Shown in pieces: positions 53,216 to 60,910 of a DNA stretch of 64,000 nucleotides. The position numbers were made by a program, and so were the translations under genes. The number at the start of each line of letters is the position of its first letter. The stretch's first letter is position 1. The stretch is from NCBI GenBank assembly GCA_965217015.1, contig OZ244224.1, positions 1,860,001-1,924,000 of the forward strand, given 5' to 3'. Origin of the DNA: JAYQKL01 sp038142705 (GTDB lineage Bacteria > Pseudomonadota > Alphaproteobacteria > RS24). Under the pieces are notes generated by a model. It had not been told where the DNA came from, did no database searches, and was given only the letters and a program-made list of their open reading frames with translations.

Positions 53216-54037
53216 TTAACCGTCAATACGCAATAAAATATTGGTCAGTTTGCTGAATTTCACCGGCATAAGGCGTTTAATCCAGTCAACCAGCACAGCA
53301 TCTTTCCCAACGCGTATCCGCACTTTATTTTTTTCCACCGCACGCAAAATAATCTCAGCGGCTTTTTCGGGGCTGGTCATGGTGATTTTATCAAAATCCT
53401 CAATTAATTGCTGTCGGCGCTCTTCCATGCCTTCCATTTGCATGAACCGCGCCCGTGCTGCGATACGGGTTTTAATGCCGCCCGGATGCACAGTGGTGAC
53501 GTTGATGTTTTGGGTTTCCATTTCTTGTCGCAACGCATCACTATAGCCAAGCACGGCAAATTTGCTGGCATTATATCCGGACTGGTTGGGCACGCTAATC
53601 AGGCCAAAAATACTAGATAGGTTGATAATATGCCCCTGTCCAGTTTCCAGCATATGCGGCAGAAAAGCTTTGCAGCCATTGACTGTCCCGAAAAAATTTA
53701 TGTCCATGACCCAATCTAATTCTTCTTGTGTCATTTTTTCAGCTGTTGCGAAAAGCGCGACGCCAGCATTATTCATCACCATATCAACAGGGCCGTGATT
53801 GGTTTTAATCTCATCGGCTAACGCATAAAAAGCTTCTCGGTCAGTCACATCAAGGCGATAGGCTGTTGCGGTGCCACCAGCGGCTTGTATCTGTTGCGCG
53901 GTTTGTTCGGCTGAGGCTGCGTCAATATCGGTGACAATAAGTTTGGCACCTTTGCGCGCTGCAAGCAGGGCGGTCTGTTTGCCAATCCCGTCCCCCGCAC
54001 CGGTGATAAAAAATAATTTATCTTTCAAAATTGTCAT
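53216..54037 (-). CDS. Short-chain dehydrogenase/reductase
   Basis: A 273-residue classical SDR. The nucleotide site is ITGAGDGIGKQ, the structural motif is NNAGVA, the catalytic Ser is in INLSSIFG, and Tyr-Lys is in SGYNASKFAVLGYSDAL. Asp at the end of strand 2 (VTDID) suggests NAD preference. The C-terminal basic and hydrophobic stretch (VDWIKRLMPVKFSKL) is seen in membrane-associated SDRs. GGGGAG precedes the ATG, and an upstream terminator ends just before that site. Confidence 0.9.
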   Translation of the reverse strand: MTILKDKLFFITGAGDGIGKQTALLAARKGAKLIVTDIDAASAEQTAQQIQAAGGTATAYRLDVTDREAFYALADEIKTNHGPVDMVMNNAGVALFATAEKMTQEELDWVMDINFFGTVNGCKAFLPHMLETGQGHIINLSSIFGLISVPNQSGYNASKFAVLGYSDALRQEMETQNINVTTVHPGGIKTRIAARARFMQMEGMEERRQQLIEDFDKITMTSPEKAAEIILRAVEKNKVRIRVGKDAVLVDWIKRLMPVKFSKLTNILLRIDG

Positions 54038-54049
54038 GTGACACTCCCC

Positions 54050-54081
54050 AAAAAATAACCCCTGCCATAGGACAGGGGTTA
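54050..54081 (-). terminator. Terminator downstream of gcrA
   Basis: On the minus strand, a 9-bp stem TAACCCCTG / CAGGGGTTA with a small inner bulge and loop, followed by six T. It lies 59 bases after the gcrA stop. The T-run runs directly into the SDR ribosome site. Confidence 0.85.
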
Positions 54082-54139
54082 GCTTACCCTTTTTAGAGGC
54101 TGCGGGCTAGCCTATCTGCAAAGCGTGGCGCCTTTAAGG

Positions 54140-54625
54140 TTAACCGGTTTTGCGTTTCCGGCGGCGTTCCACAGGCTGATAAGCCTGCACCGCATGGGTT
54201 TCACAATAAGGATTACCCGATTTGCTGCGCGCCCCACAAAAATGAAAGTTTTTTGTACCAGGGTCGCCCACTGGCCATTTGCAGGTATGCTCGGTCAGGT
54301 TAAGCACGCTGGTGCGCTCTTCTTGACTCAGAATTGGCTCAGGGTTTTCCGTTTCTTCAATCGGGTGTAATTTTTCATCAGCCTGATAGGATAAATTGCT
54401 GCCCGCGACAGAAGGCTGGCTCGGACGGCTTGGCTGCGAGGCGGTATTGACTTTAGCCGTTGTGACCCGTGCTGGTGTGGCGCGGCCCGAAAGACCAAGG
54501 CGATGCACTTTACCAATCACCGCATTTCGAGTAACCCCACCCATTTGGCGGGCAATCTGGCTGGCGCTGAGGCCTTCTGTCCAGAGTTTTTTGAGCATTT
54601 CAACGCGATCTTCAGTCCAAGCCAT
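54140..54625 (-). CDS. gcrA: GcrA cell-cycle regulator
   Basis: A 161-residue GcrA. The N-terminal DNA-binding helix bundle MAWTEDRVEMLKKLWTEGLSASQIA and GGVTRNAVIGKVHRLGLSGR is diagnostic; a variable Ser/Thr/Pro linker leads to a C-terminal domain with CKWPVGDPGTKNFHFCGA and YCETHA that binds sigma70. GcrA activates genes at promoters methylated by CcrM at GANTC. The second ATG (54625) has GGGAG six bases upstream. The upstream region contains a consensus DnaA box. Confidence 0.96.
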   Translation of the reverse strand: MAWTEDRVEMLKKLWTEGLSASQIARQMGGVTRNAVIGKVHRLGLSGRATPARVTTAKVNTASQPSRPSQPSVAGSNLSYQADEKLHPIEETENPEPILSQEERTSVLNLTEHTCKWPVGDPGTKNFHFCGARSKSGNPYCETHAVQAYQPVERRRKRKTG

Positions 54626-54689
54626 GAGCATCTCCCTAAATTTTAACCTGTCAATTCCGACAAGCTGGCTGCTATTTTTATCTTAAAAC

Positions 54690-54737
54690 CCACTACATGT
54701 AGTGTTGCTTTATCAGAAAAACTACTAGATGTGATGG
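54690..54737. promoter_or_regulatory. Palindrome pair with NrdR-box-like spacing upstream of gcrA
   Basis: CCACTACATGTAGTGT (54690-54705) contains a perfect 14-bp palindrome. A degenerate second copy, CTACTAGATGTGATGG (54722-54737), matches it at 11 of 16 positions. The centre-to-centre distance is 32 bases, about three helical turns. The form resembles paired NrdR boxes, but no nrd gene is nearby, so the regulator is uncertain. Confidence 0.5.
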
Positions 54738-54761
54738 AAAATTCAATCCCTGAAATTGGCG

Positions 54762-54770
54762 TTATCCACA
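54762..54770 (+). promoter_or_regulatory. Consensus DnaA box between gcrA and the ABC permease gene
   Basis: TTATCCACA, an exact match to the high-affinity DnaA box. It lies about 137 bases upstream of the gcrA ATG and 127 bases upstream of the divergent permease ATG. DnaA control of gcrA is known in Caulobacter. Confidence 0.6.
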
Positions 54771-54896
54771 GAGAAGTGCTGAAACATGCGGAAAAAAAGC
54801 TTTTTCGTGCGCTTTTTCTCCCCTCACGCGATACGGCTCTTGCAAGGGTGCGGTAAAGCCCTTATTTATTATGCATCAGCCAATGATGAGGATTTT

Positions 54897-55748
54897 ATGT
54901 CAGACCCCAATACATCACAGCCAGCGGCCAATCCATCGCAACAAGAGCCGAATTGGCCTGATTTAGGCAATCGGCGGTTCGGGCATATCAATTGGATTGG
55001 TTTATGGACGCTTTATCTCAAAGAAGTGCATCGTTTTTGGAAAGTCATGACGCAGACGGTTTTGGCGCCGGTGATTACGACTTTGTTGTTTCTGGCAGTC
55101 TTCGCCCTCGCGCTTGGTAAGTTCAGACCCGATGTGAATGGGGTGCCATTTATCAGCTTCCTTGCGCCCGGCCTGATTATTATGGCGGTGTTGCAAAATG
55201 CGTTCTCAAACCCTTCATCTTCTTTGCTGACGGGCAAAGTGATGGGCAATATTGTTGATATTCTTATGCCGCCACTTTCGCCTACCGAAATGAATCTAGC
55301 GCTGGCCTTAGGTGGGGTAACGCGCGGTTTGGTGGTTGGTTTTGTGACCTATTTAGGCATGATTTATTTTGTCGATTTTTCATACCATCACCTGTGGGCG
55401 GTTTTCTTTTTCTCATTTACTGGCTCCTTATTCATGTCGCAAGTTGGCACTTTGGCAGGTATATGGGCAGAAAAATTTGACCATATGCAGGCCATTATGA
55501 ATTTTGTTATCACGCCTTTGGCTTTTTTATCGGGCACTTTTTATTCCATCAAACAATTGCCCGAGACATTTCAGGTGATTTCTACTTTTAATCCGTTTTT
55601 CTATATTATTGACGGTTTCCGCTATGGTTTTACGGGCAAGGCGGAGGGCCAAATCATGACGGGCGTGATTATCTTATTGCTGCTCAATGCCGTTTTTTGG
55701 GTTCTTAATCTTTATGTTTTGCGCAAAGGCTATCGCATAAAAAGCTAG
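54897..55748 (+). CDS. ABC-2 type transporter permease
   Basis: A 283-residue permease of the YadH/NodJ-like ABC-2 family. It has an amphipathic start GLWTLYLKEVHRFWKVMTQTVLAPVI, six hydrophobic segments, and LAFLSGTFYSIKQLPETFQVISTFNPFFYIIDGFRYGF. ABC-2 exporters move polysaccharides, lipids or drugs. The ATG at 54897 (MSDPNTS) has GAGG upstream; the frame is open 111 bases further. The partner ATPase is not adjacent. Confidence 0.87.
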   Translation: MSDPNTSQPAANPSQQEPNWPDLGNRRFGHINWIGLWTLYLKEVHRFWKVMTQTVLAPVITTLLFLAVFALALGKFRPDVNGVPFISFLAPGLIIMAVLQNAFSNPSSSLLTGKVMGNIVDILMPPLSPTEMNLALALGGVTRGLVVGFVTYLGMIYFVDFSYHHLWAVFFFSFTGSLFMSQVGTLAGIWAEKFDHMQAIMNFVITPLAFLSGTFYSIKQLPETFQVISTFNPFFYIIDGFRYGFTGKAEGQIMTGVIILLLLNAVFWVLNLYVLRKGYRIKS

Positions 55749-55818
55749 CCCCGCTTGGCAGTAGCTGGTTGAAAATAATTGACAAAACAGTATGTTTGGG
55801 CTGATAATCAGCTTATTC

Positions 55819-55857
55819 GCCGCCTGACCCTGATGGGCGTGGGCGGCTTTTTGTTTT
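55819..55857 (+). terminator. Rho-independent terminator of the ABC permease gene
   Basis: GCCGCC / GGCGGC outer stem (55819-55824 with 55842-55847), an inner CCC/GGG pairing, then TTTTTGTTTTT. It lies 70 bases after the permease stop and 31 bases before argD. Confidence 0.85.
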
Positions 55858-55888
55858 TCTGATTTTGGATTTGAAAGTTTGAAACCCA

Positions 55889-57091
55889 ATGGCCCATGAA
55901 AAAAGTCATGTCATGCCAACCTATAACCGCTCTGAACTGGCGTTTGAGCGGGGGGAGGGCGCGTGGCTTTTTACCGCAGAAAACGAGGCTTATCTCGATT
56001 TTGCTGCCGGAATTGCGGTCAATGTATTAGGTCATAATCATCCGGTCTTAAATCAAACCCTGAAAGACCAAGCCGATAAATTATGGCACACTTCCAATCT
56101 CTACACGATTTCTGGTCAGGAGAATTTAGCCGATAAATTATGTGAGGCTTGTTTTGCTGACCGCGTTTTTTTCTGTAATTCAGGGGCGGAGGCTATGGAA
56201 GGCGCGATTAAAACCGCGCGTAAATTCCATGCCGCGCAGGGGCATACTGAAAAAGTCGAGATTATCACTTTTGCTGGCGCGTTTCATGGTCGCACCATGA
56301 TGGCTTTGGCAGCGGCGGGCAATCCGGCTTATCTAGATGGGTTTGGGCCCGTGCCAGAGGGCTTTGTGCAAATCCCCAGCTTTGATTTGAAGGCCACTGA
56401 AAAGGCCATTCACGCTCAGACAGCTGGCATTTTGATAGAGCCTATTCAGGGCGAGGGCGGGATTATGCCTGTGCCGCATGATTTTATGCAAGGCTTGAGA
56501 GCCTTATGCGATGCGCATGATATTTTGCTGATTGTTGATGAGGTGCAATGCGGTGTTGGCCGCACGGGAAAATTATTTGCTTATGAATGGTCTGATATTC
56601 AACCCGATATTATGGCGGTGGCCAAAGGGATTGGCGGTGGATTTCCGCTTGGGGCATTTTTAGCAACTGAAAAAGCCGCGGCGGGCATGGTCGCTGGCAC
56701 GCATGGCTCAACCTATGGCGGCAACCCGCTCGCTGTGGCTGTGGGTGGTGCGGTTATGGATATTGTGGCCCAGCCCGATTTTTTGGCGCAAGTTGAGAAA
56801 AAAGGCCTGATATTGGCGCAAAAGCTGGCGGCGCTTCAAGATAATTGGCCAAACATAATTGCTGAAATTCGGGGGCAGGGGCTGATGTTGGGTTTGAAAA
56901 CCATTATACCCAATACCGAACTGGTGGCGGCTTTGCGGGCGGCCAATATGCTCACAGTCGGGGCGGGTGATAATGTCGTGCGGCTGATACCGCCGCTGAA
57001 TATTACCGATGAAGATATTGACGCTGCGATGCGGGCGCTCGAAACAGCCTGTGCAGAGCTGGCACATAAAAATGAGGGCGGCGATGAGTGA
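55889..57091 (+). CDS. argD: Acetylornithine aminotransferase
   Basis: A 400-residue class III PLP aminotransferase. It shows FAAGIAVNVLGHNHP, FFCNSGAEAMEGAIKTAR, the LLIVDEVQCGVGRTG motif, and the PLP Lys in MAVAKGIGGGFPLGA. It makes N-acetylornithine in arginine synthesis. It overlaps argF by eight bases. argB is in a separate operon 28 kb away. Confidence 0.95.
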   Translation: MAHEKSHVMPTYNRSELAFERGEGAWLFTAENEAYLDFAAGIAVNVLGHNHPVLNQTLKDQADKLWHTSNLYTISGQENLADKLCEACFADRVFFCNSGAEAMEGAIKTARKFHAAQGHTEKVEIITFAGAFHGRTMMALAAAGNPAYLDGFGPVPEGFVQIPSFDLKATEKAIHAQTAGILIEPIQGEGGIMPVPHDFMQGLRALCDAHDILLIVDEVQCGVGRTGKLFAYEWSDIQPDIMAVAKGIGGGFPLGAFLATEKAAAGMVAGTHGSTYGGNPLAVAVGGAVMDIVAQPDFLAQVEKKGLILAQKLAALQDNWPNIIAEIRGQGLMLGLKTIIPNTELVAALRAANMLTVGAGDNVVRLIPPLNITDEDIDAAMRALETACAELAHKNEGGDE

Positions 57092-58022
57092 TCACCCAAA
57101 ACATTTTCTGGATTTAGCTGATTTAAGCGGCGATGAGTTGCGGGCGATTTTAGACGCGGCGCATCAGCGCAAGCAAGCCCGCGCCGGACTGCCAAAAGGC
57201 ACGCCCGATGCGGACGCCCCATTGCAGGGTTATATTTTGGCGATGGTTTTTGATAAGCCATCCACGCGCACGCGGGTATCCTTTGACCTCGCCATGCGCC
57301 AGCTTGGTGGGCAAAGCCTGATTTTGAATCAAGGTGATACCCAGCTTGGGCGCGGCGAACCATTGTCAGACACGGCCAAAGTTTTATCGGGCTATGTCGA
57401 TGCCATTATGGTGCGCACGGGCCCGCATGACAATATTTTGCAATTGGCCAAACATGCAAGCGTGCCGGTGATTAACGGGCTGACGGCATTTAGCCACCCA
57501 TGCCAAATCATGGCGGATATTCTGACTTTTGAAGAGCATAAAGGCCCAATTAAGGGGCATAAAATTGCTTGGCTTGGCGATGGCAATAATGTGTCTGTTT
57601 CATGGATACAAGCTGCTGCTTTATTGGGGTTTGATTTGCATCTGGCTGTGGCTGATGGCTTTCACCCGCCTGCTGAGGTGGTGGCATGGGCGCGCCAAAA
57701 AGGAGCGCATATTGAAGTCAATGATGATGTGTCCGCAGCGGTTAAAGGGGCAACGGCCATTAACACCGATTGCTGGGTTTCAATGTCTGATGACCCGGAA
57801 ACGGCTGCAAAGCGCGCCGAAGCTTTTGCGCCTTTTCGGGTGACGCAAGAAGTGATGGCGCAAGCCAATGACGCACTATTCATGCATTGCCTACCCGCCT
57901 ATCGGGGCAATGAGGTGAGCGCTGATGTTATTGATGGCCCTGCATCTGTCGTGTTTGATGAGGCAGAGAACCGAAATCATGCGCAAAAAGCTATTCTGCA
58001 CTGGTGTTTGGGGCGCGTGTAA
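57084..58022 (+). CDS. argF: Ornithine carbamoyltransferase
   Basis: A 312-residue carbamoyltransferase producing citrulline. The carbamoyl phosphate site is KPSTRTRVSFD, with HPCQIMAD and the ornithine-site MHCLPAYRGNEV. The ATG at 57084 (MSDHPKHFLDLADL) lies within the end of argD; the open frame extends upstream but is argD shadow. hslO follows after 27 bases. Confidence 0.96.
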   Translation: MSDHPKHFLDLADLSGDELRAILDAAHQRKQARAGLPKGTPDADAPLQGYILAMVFDKPSTRTRVSFDLAMRQLGGQSLILNQGDTQLGRGEPLSDTAKVLSGYVDAIMVRTGPHDNILQLAKHASVPVINGLTAFSHPCQIMADILTFEEHKGPIKGHKIAWLGDGNNVSVSWIQAAALLGFDLHLAVADGFHPPAEVVAWARQKGAHIEVNDDVSAAVKGATAINTDCWVSMSDDPETAAKRAEAFAPFRVTQEVMAQANDALFMHCLPAYRGNEVSADVIDGPASVVFDEAENRNHAQKAILHWCLGRV

Positions 58023-58049
58023 CAAAAGCGTTCAGCACGGGCTGGCCGC

Positions 58050-59012
58050 ATGCGTAAAAACGGAAATAAAATGGAAACTGACCTACCGCAAGATAATATT
58101 GCTTTGCCCTATCGTATTGAAGGGTTAGATGCGCAAGGCCGTGTCGTGCGGCTTGGGCATGAACTCAACACAATTTTAAGCCGCCATGAGTATCCCGAAG
58201 TCGTGGCGCGCCTGCTGGGTGAGGCATTGGTGCTGACGACAATGCTCGGTTCGGCACTGAAATTTGAGGGGCGGTTTGTGCTTCAGACCCAAAGTGATGG
58301 TCCGGTGCCTATGTTGATTTGTGATGTGCAAAGCAGCGGTGATATGCGCGCTTATGCCAAAATAGACCATGAAAAACTCTCGCTTTACGGCAAAAACCCG
58401 AGCCAGTCTGTGCTGTTGGGGAAAGGCCATATTGCCTTTACGGTGGATCAGGGCGCGGATATGGAAAACTATCAAGGCGTGGTGCCACTGGAAGGCGACT
58501 TGACCCAAGCTGCGCATTATTATTTTGAGCAATCTGAGCAAATTGAAACCCGCTTGCGGCTCGCGGCAGGGCTGGTGGATTTATCTGATGGCCATAAAGT
58601 CTGGCGCGCTGGCGGCATTTTGTTGCAAAAAACCGCCAGTGAGGGTGGGCAGCGTTTTGATGACAATACAGACGCACCGGCGCAATCTTCTGAAAATTTA
58701 TGTTCTCCCGATGATTGGTTGCGCCTCACCAGCCTGCTTGAAACCACTGAAGAGGCTGAGTTACTTGACCCCGAATTGGCGGGTGAAATTTTGGCCTATC
58801 GTTTGTTTAATGAAGATGGCGTGCGTGTTTTTGAGGCGGCTCCTTTGCGGTTTTCTTGTCGTTGCTCGCGCGAGCGCATTGAAAATATCATCACTACTTT
58901 TTCTGATGAAGAGCTGCATGATATGTTAGAAGACGGCATGATAAAAGTTGTGTGCGAGTTTTGTAACGAGAAATATGATTTTGACCCGTCGGGTTTTGCC
59001 ACGCTTAGTTAA
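58050..59012 (+). CDS. hslO: Redox-regulated chaperone Hsp33
   Basis: A 320-residue Hsp33. The N-terminal core starts at about LPYRIEGLDAQGRVVRL. The C-terminal redox switch has the four zinc cysteines: CRC in FSCRCSRERI and CEFC in KVVCEFCNEKYDF. Oxidation releases zinc and activates holdase function. The start may be at 58050 or at the ATG at 58071 (METDLPQ). It follows argF, as in other alphaproteobacteria. Confidence 0.95.
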   Translation: MRKNGNKMETDLPQDNIALPYRIEGLDAQGRVVRLGHELNTILSRHEYPEVVARLLGEALVLTTMLGSALKFEGRFVLQTQSDGPVPMLICDVQSSGDMRAYAKIDHEKLSLYGKNPSQSVLLGKGHIAFTVDQGADMENYQGVVPLEGDLTQAAHYYFEQSEQIETRLRLAAGLVDLSDGHKVWRAGGILLQKTASEGGQRFDDNTDAPAQSSENLCSPDDWLRLTSLLETTEEAELLDPELAGEILAYRLFNEDGVRVFEAAPLRFSCRCSRERIENIITTFSDEELHDMLEDGMIKVVCEFCNEKYDFDPSGFATLS

Positions 59013-59039
59013 TCAAAACCTAAAAACTGGCGCTAAGAG

Positions 59040-59672
59040 ATGATGCGAATGACGCTTGAAAAAATCAAACGAGCCTATTGCCTTTTGCCGGCGCCATTTT
59101 TGATGGCAATGCTTCTGGGTGCTTGCACCATTGCGTCAACGCCGCCGCCGCGATTGCAGCAATCTTTTGAACATTTAGCCCCTGTTACATGGTTGGCGGC
59201 ACCGCCACAATTGCTGTATGCGCCGTCTTTGGAAACGGATTTTCGTGAGAACATTAAAGGCAAGGGCTATGACCCTGTGAATATTGTGCGTTTTTGGTTG
59301 CGTGACCGCGTGCAAACCCATACCCCTGCGGCGCCGCAAAAAACGCATATGCGGGTTCAATTTATTGTTGAGCGCGCTGAAATTATTGAAAAGCGGTCTG
59401 TGCAAAAATCTAAATTTTCCAGCCTGTTAGACCGCGACTTGATACAATTGGGCGGGTTGTTGCAGGTTAAAATTGTGATAAAACATGCCTCTGGCCAGAT
59501 TGACCACAATGTGATGGTGGCCAAATCTGTGTTCACACATGTGGGCGCGATTAGCTTAAATGAGCTAGATACAGGCTATTTTAAGGTGTTTCAGAAATTG
59601 AGCGCAGATTTTGACCGGCAAACAGAAGCTTACCTCAATCGAAAAAAACTCATAAATACAACAAATAATTGA
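59040..59672 (+). CDS. Lipoprotein of unknown function upstream of an RND efflux pair
   Basis: A 210-residue protein with a lipoprotein signal peptide: a positively charged start, hydrophobic LPAPFLMAMLL and the lipobox LLGAC with lipidated Cys near residue 29. The mature part has FRENIKGKGYDPVNIVRFWLRDRV and a strand-rich rest. It resembles small envelope lipoproteins, but I do not recognise a family. It lies 56 bases before the RND adaptor gene, so it may belong to that efflux operon. Several ATGs (59040, 59043, 59049) could start it. Confidence 0.65.
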   Translation: MMRMTLEKIKRAYCLLPAPFLMAMLLGACTIASTPPPRLQQSFEHLAPVTWLAAPPQLLYAPSLETDFRENIKGKGYDPVNIVRFWLRDRVQTHTPAAPQKTHMRVQFIVERAEIIEKRSVQKSKFSSLLDRDLIQLGGLLQVKIVIKHASGQIDHNVMVAKSVFTHVGAISLNELDTGYFKVFQKLSADFDRQTEAYLNRKKLINTTNN

Positions 59673-59728
59673 CTGGGATTAAGACCAGCGAGCGTTATAT
59701 GTAACATCAGGTTATGGAATAAATCGCG

Positions 59729-60910
59729 ATGAAAGCACTTAATTATATATTTCAAGCAATCAAGCTTGTTATTGAAAAAATATTGTCTCTGGCAACTGGA
59801 TTTTTGCCGGAGACCGCGCGCTTGCCTGCCAAAATTTTAATGGCGGCTTTTGCAGTTTTCTTTTTGTTAATTGTCACAAAGCCGGAAACCAAGCCTTATG
59901 ACCTGAAAGAAAAAGCCTGGCCTGTGAGCGCGCATAAGGCGCAATATGAAAAAATTGGGCCAGAGCTGAGTACATTTGGTGAGATTGTCGCGGCCCGCCA
60001 GATTGATTTGCGCACATTGGTCTCAGGTGAGGTTATTTCGGTGGCGCCAGGCCTTGAAGAGGGTGCTTTTGTGAAAAAAGGCGAAACCCTTTTGACCATT
60101 GACCCGTTTAATTATGAAAACGCGCTGGCTGAGGCTGAGGCGCAATTGCTGGGCGCGGAAGGTGCTTTTGCCACCAGCAAAACGGATTATGAGCGCGCGC
60201 AAAAATTATATGAAAAAGGCACAGTTGCAAAAAAATATTTAGACGACAGACGCGCCGATTTTCTCATGAAAAAAGGTTCTTATGACCGGCTTAAAATTGT
60301 CGTGCGCCGGGCCAAGCGTGATTTAGAAAATACCCGTGTTGTCGCGCCCTATGATGCTTATGTGAGCAATGTGAATGCGCGTGAGGGGCGTTTTGTCAGC
60401 CCGAATGATTTCATCGCCAAGCTGAGCGATGCCAGCAATTATGAATTACGGTTCAATTTATCAGATGCTGAATATGGCGCTTTATTAAGTGCGGGCAGCC
60501 CAATTGTTGGCCAGCCAGTGACAGCAATTTGGTCGATTGGGAATAAAGAATTTGAGTTTGCAGGAAAAGTACGCCGTGTCGGGGCTTTGATTGACCAAAA
60601 AACCCGCGGGGTTGATATTTATGCAGATATTCAAACCGGCGAAGATACAGTTTTGCGCGGTGGCGCTTTTGTGAAAGTCCGCCTTGATGTAAAGCCTTTA
60701 GAGCGCGTGGTGGTGTTGCCACTTGATGCGTTGAACTCACAAGATGAATTATTTGTGATTAAAGATAGTCGCCTGCAAATGCGACAGGCTGAAGTGTTTT
60801 TGCGCTCTGGTAATAAAGCTTATGTCACGGGCGGCCTTCAAGATGGTGATTTGGTTTTGCTCACGCGCTTTAACGAGGTCTCCACCGGATTGCTTGTTGA
60901 GGTCAAATAA
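59729..60910 (+). CDS. RND efflux periplasmic adaptor (membrane fusion protein)
   Basis: A 393-residue HlyD/AcrA-type adaptor. It has an N-terminal membrane segment (LMAAFAVFFLLIVTKP), a lipoyl half-motif with VISVAPGLEEGAFVKKGETLLTIDP, a helical hairpin (about 130-200), and beta-barrel with VVAPYDAYVSNVNAREGRFV and FNLSDAEYGAL. It joins an RND pump to an outer membrane channel. The stop overlaps the pump ATG by one base (TAATG). Confidence 0.94.
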   Translation: MKALNYIFQAIKLVIEKILSLATGFLPETARLPAKILMAAFAVFFLLIVTKPETKPYDLKEKAWPVSAHKAQYEKIGPELSTFGEIVAARQIDLRTLVSGEVISVAPGLEEGAFVKKGETLLTIDPFNYENALAEAEAQLLGAEGAFATSKTDYERAQKLYEKGTVAKKYLDDRRADFLMKKGSYDRLKIVVRRAKRDLENTRVVAPYDAYVSNVNAREGRFVSPNDFIAKLSDASNYELRFNLSDAEYGALLSAGSPIVGQPVTAIWSIGNKEFEFAGKVRRVGALIDQKTRGVDIYADIQTGEDTVLRGGAFVKVRLDVKPLERVVVLPLDALNSQDELFVIKDSRLQMRQAEVFLRSGNKAYVTGGLQDGDLVLLTRFNEVSTGLLVEVK

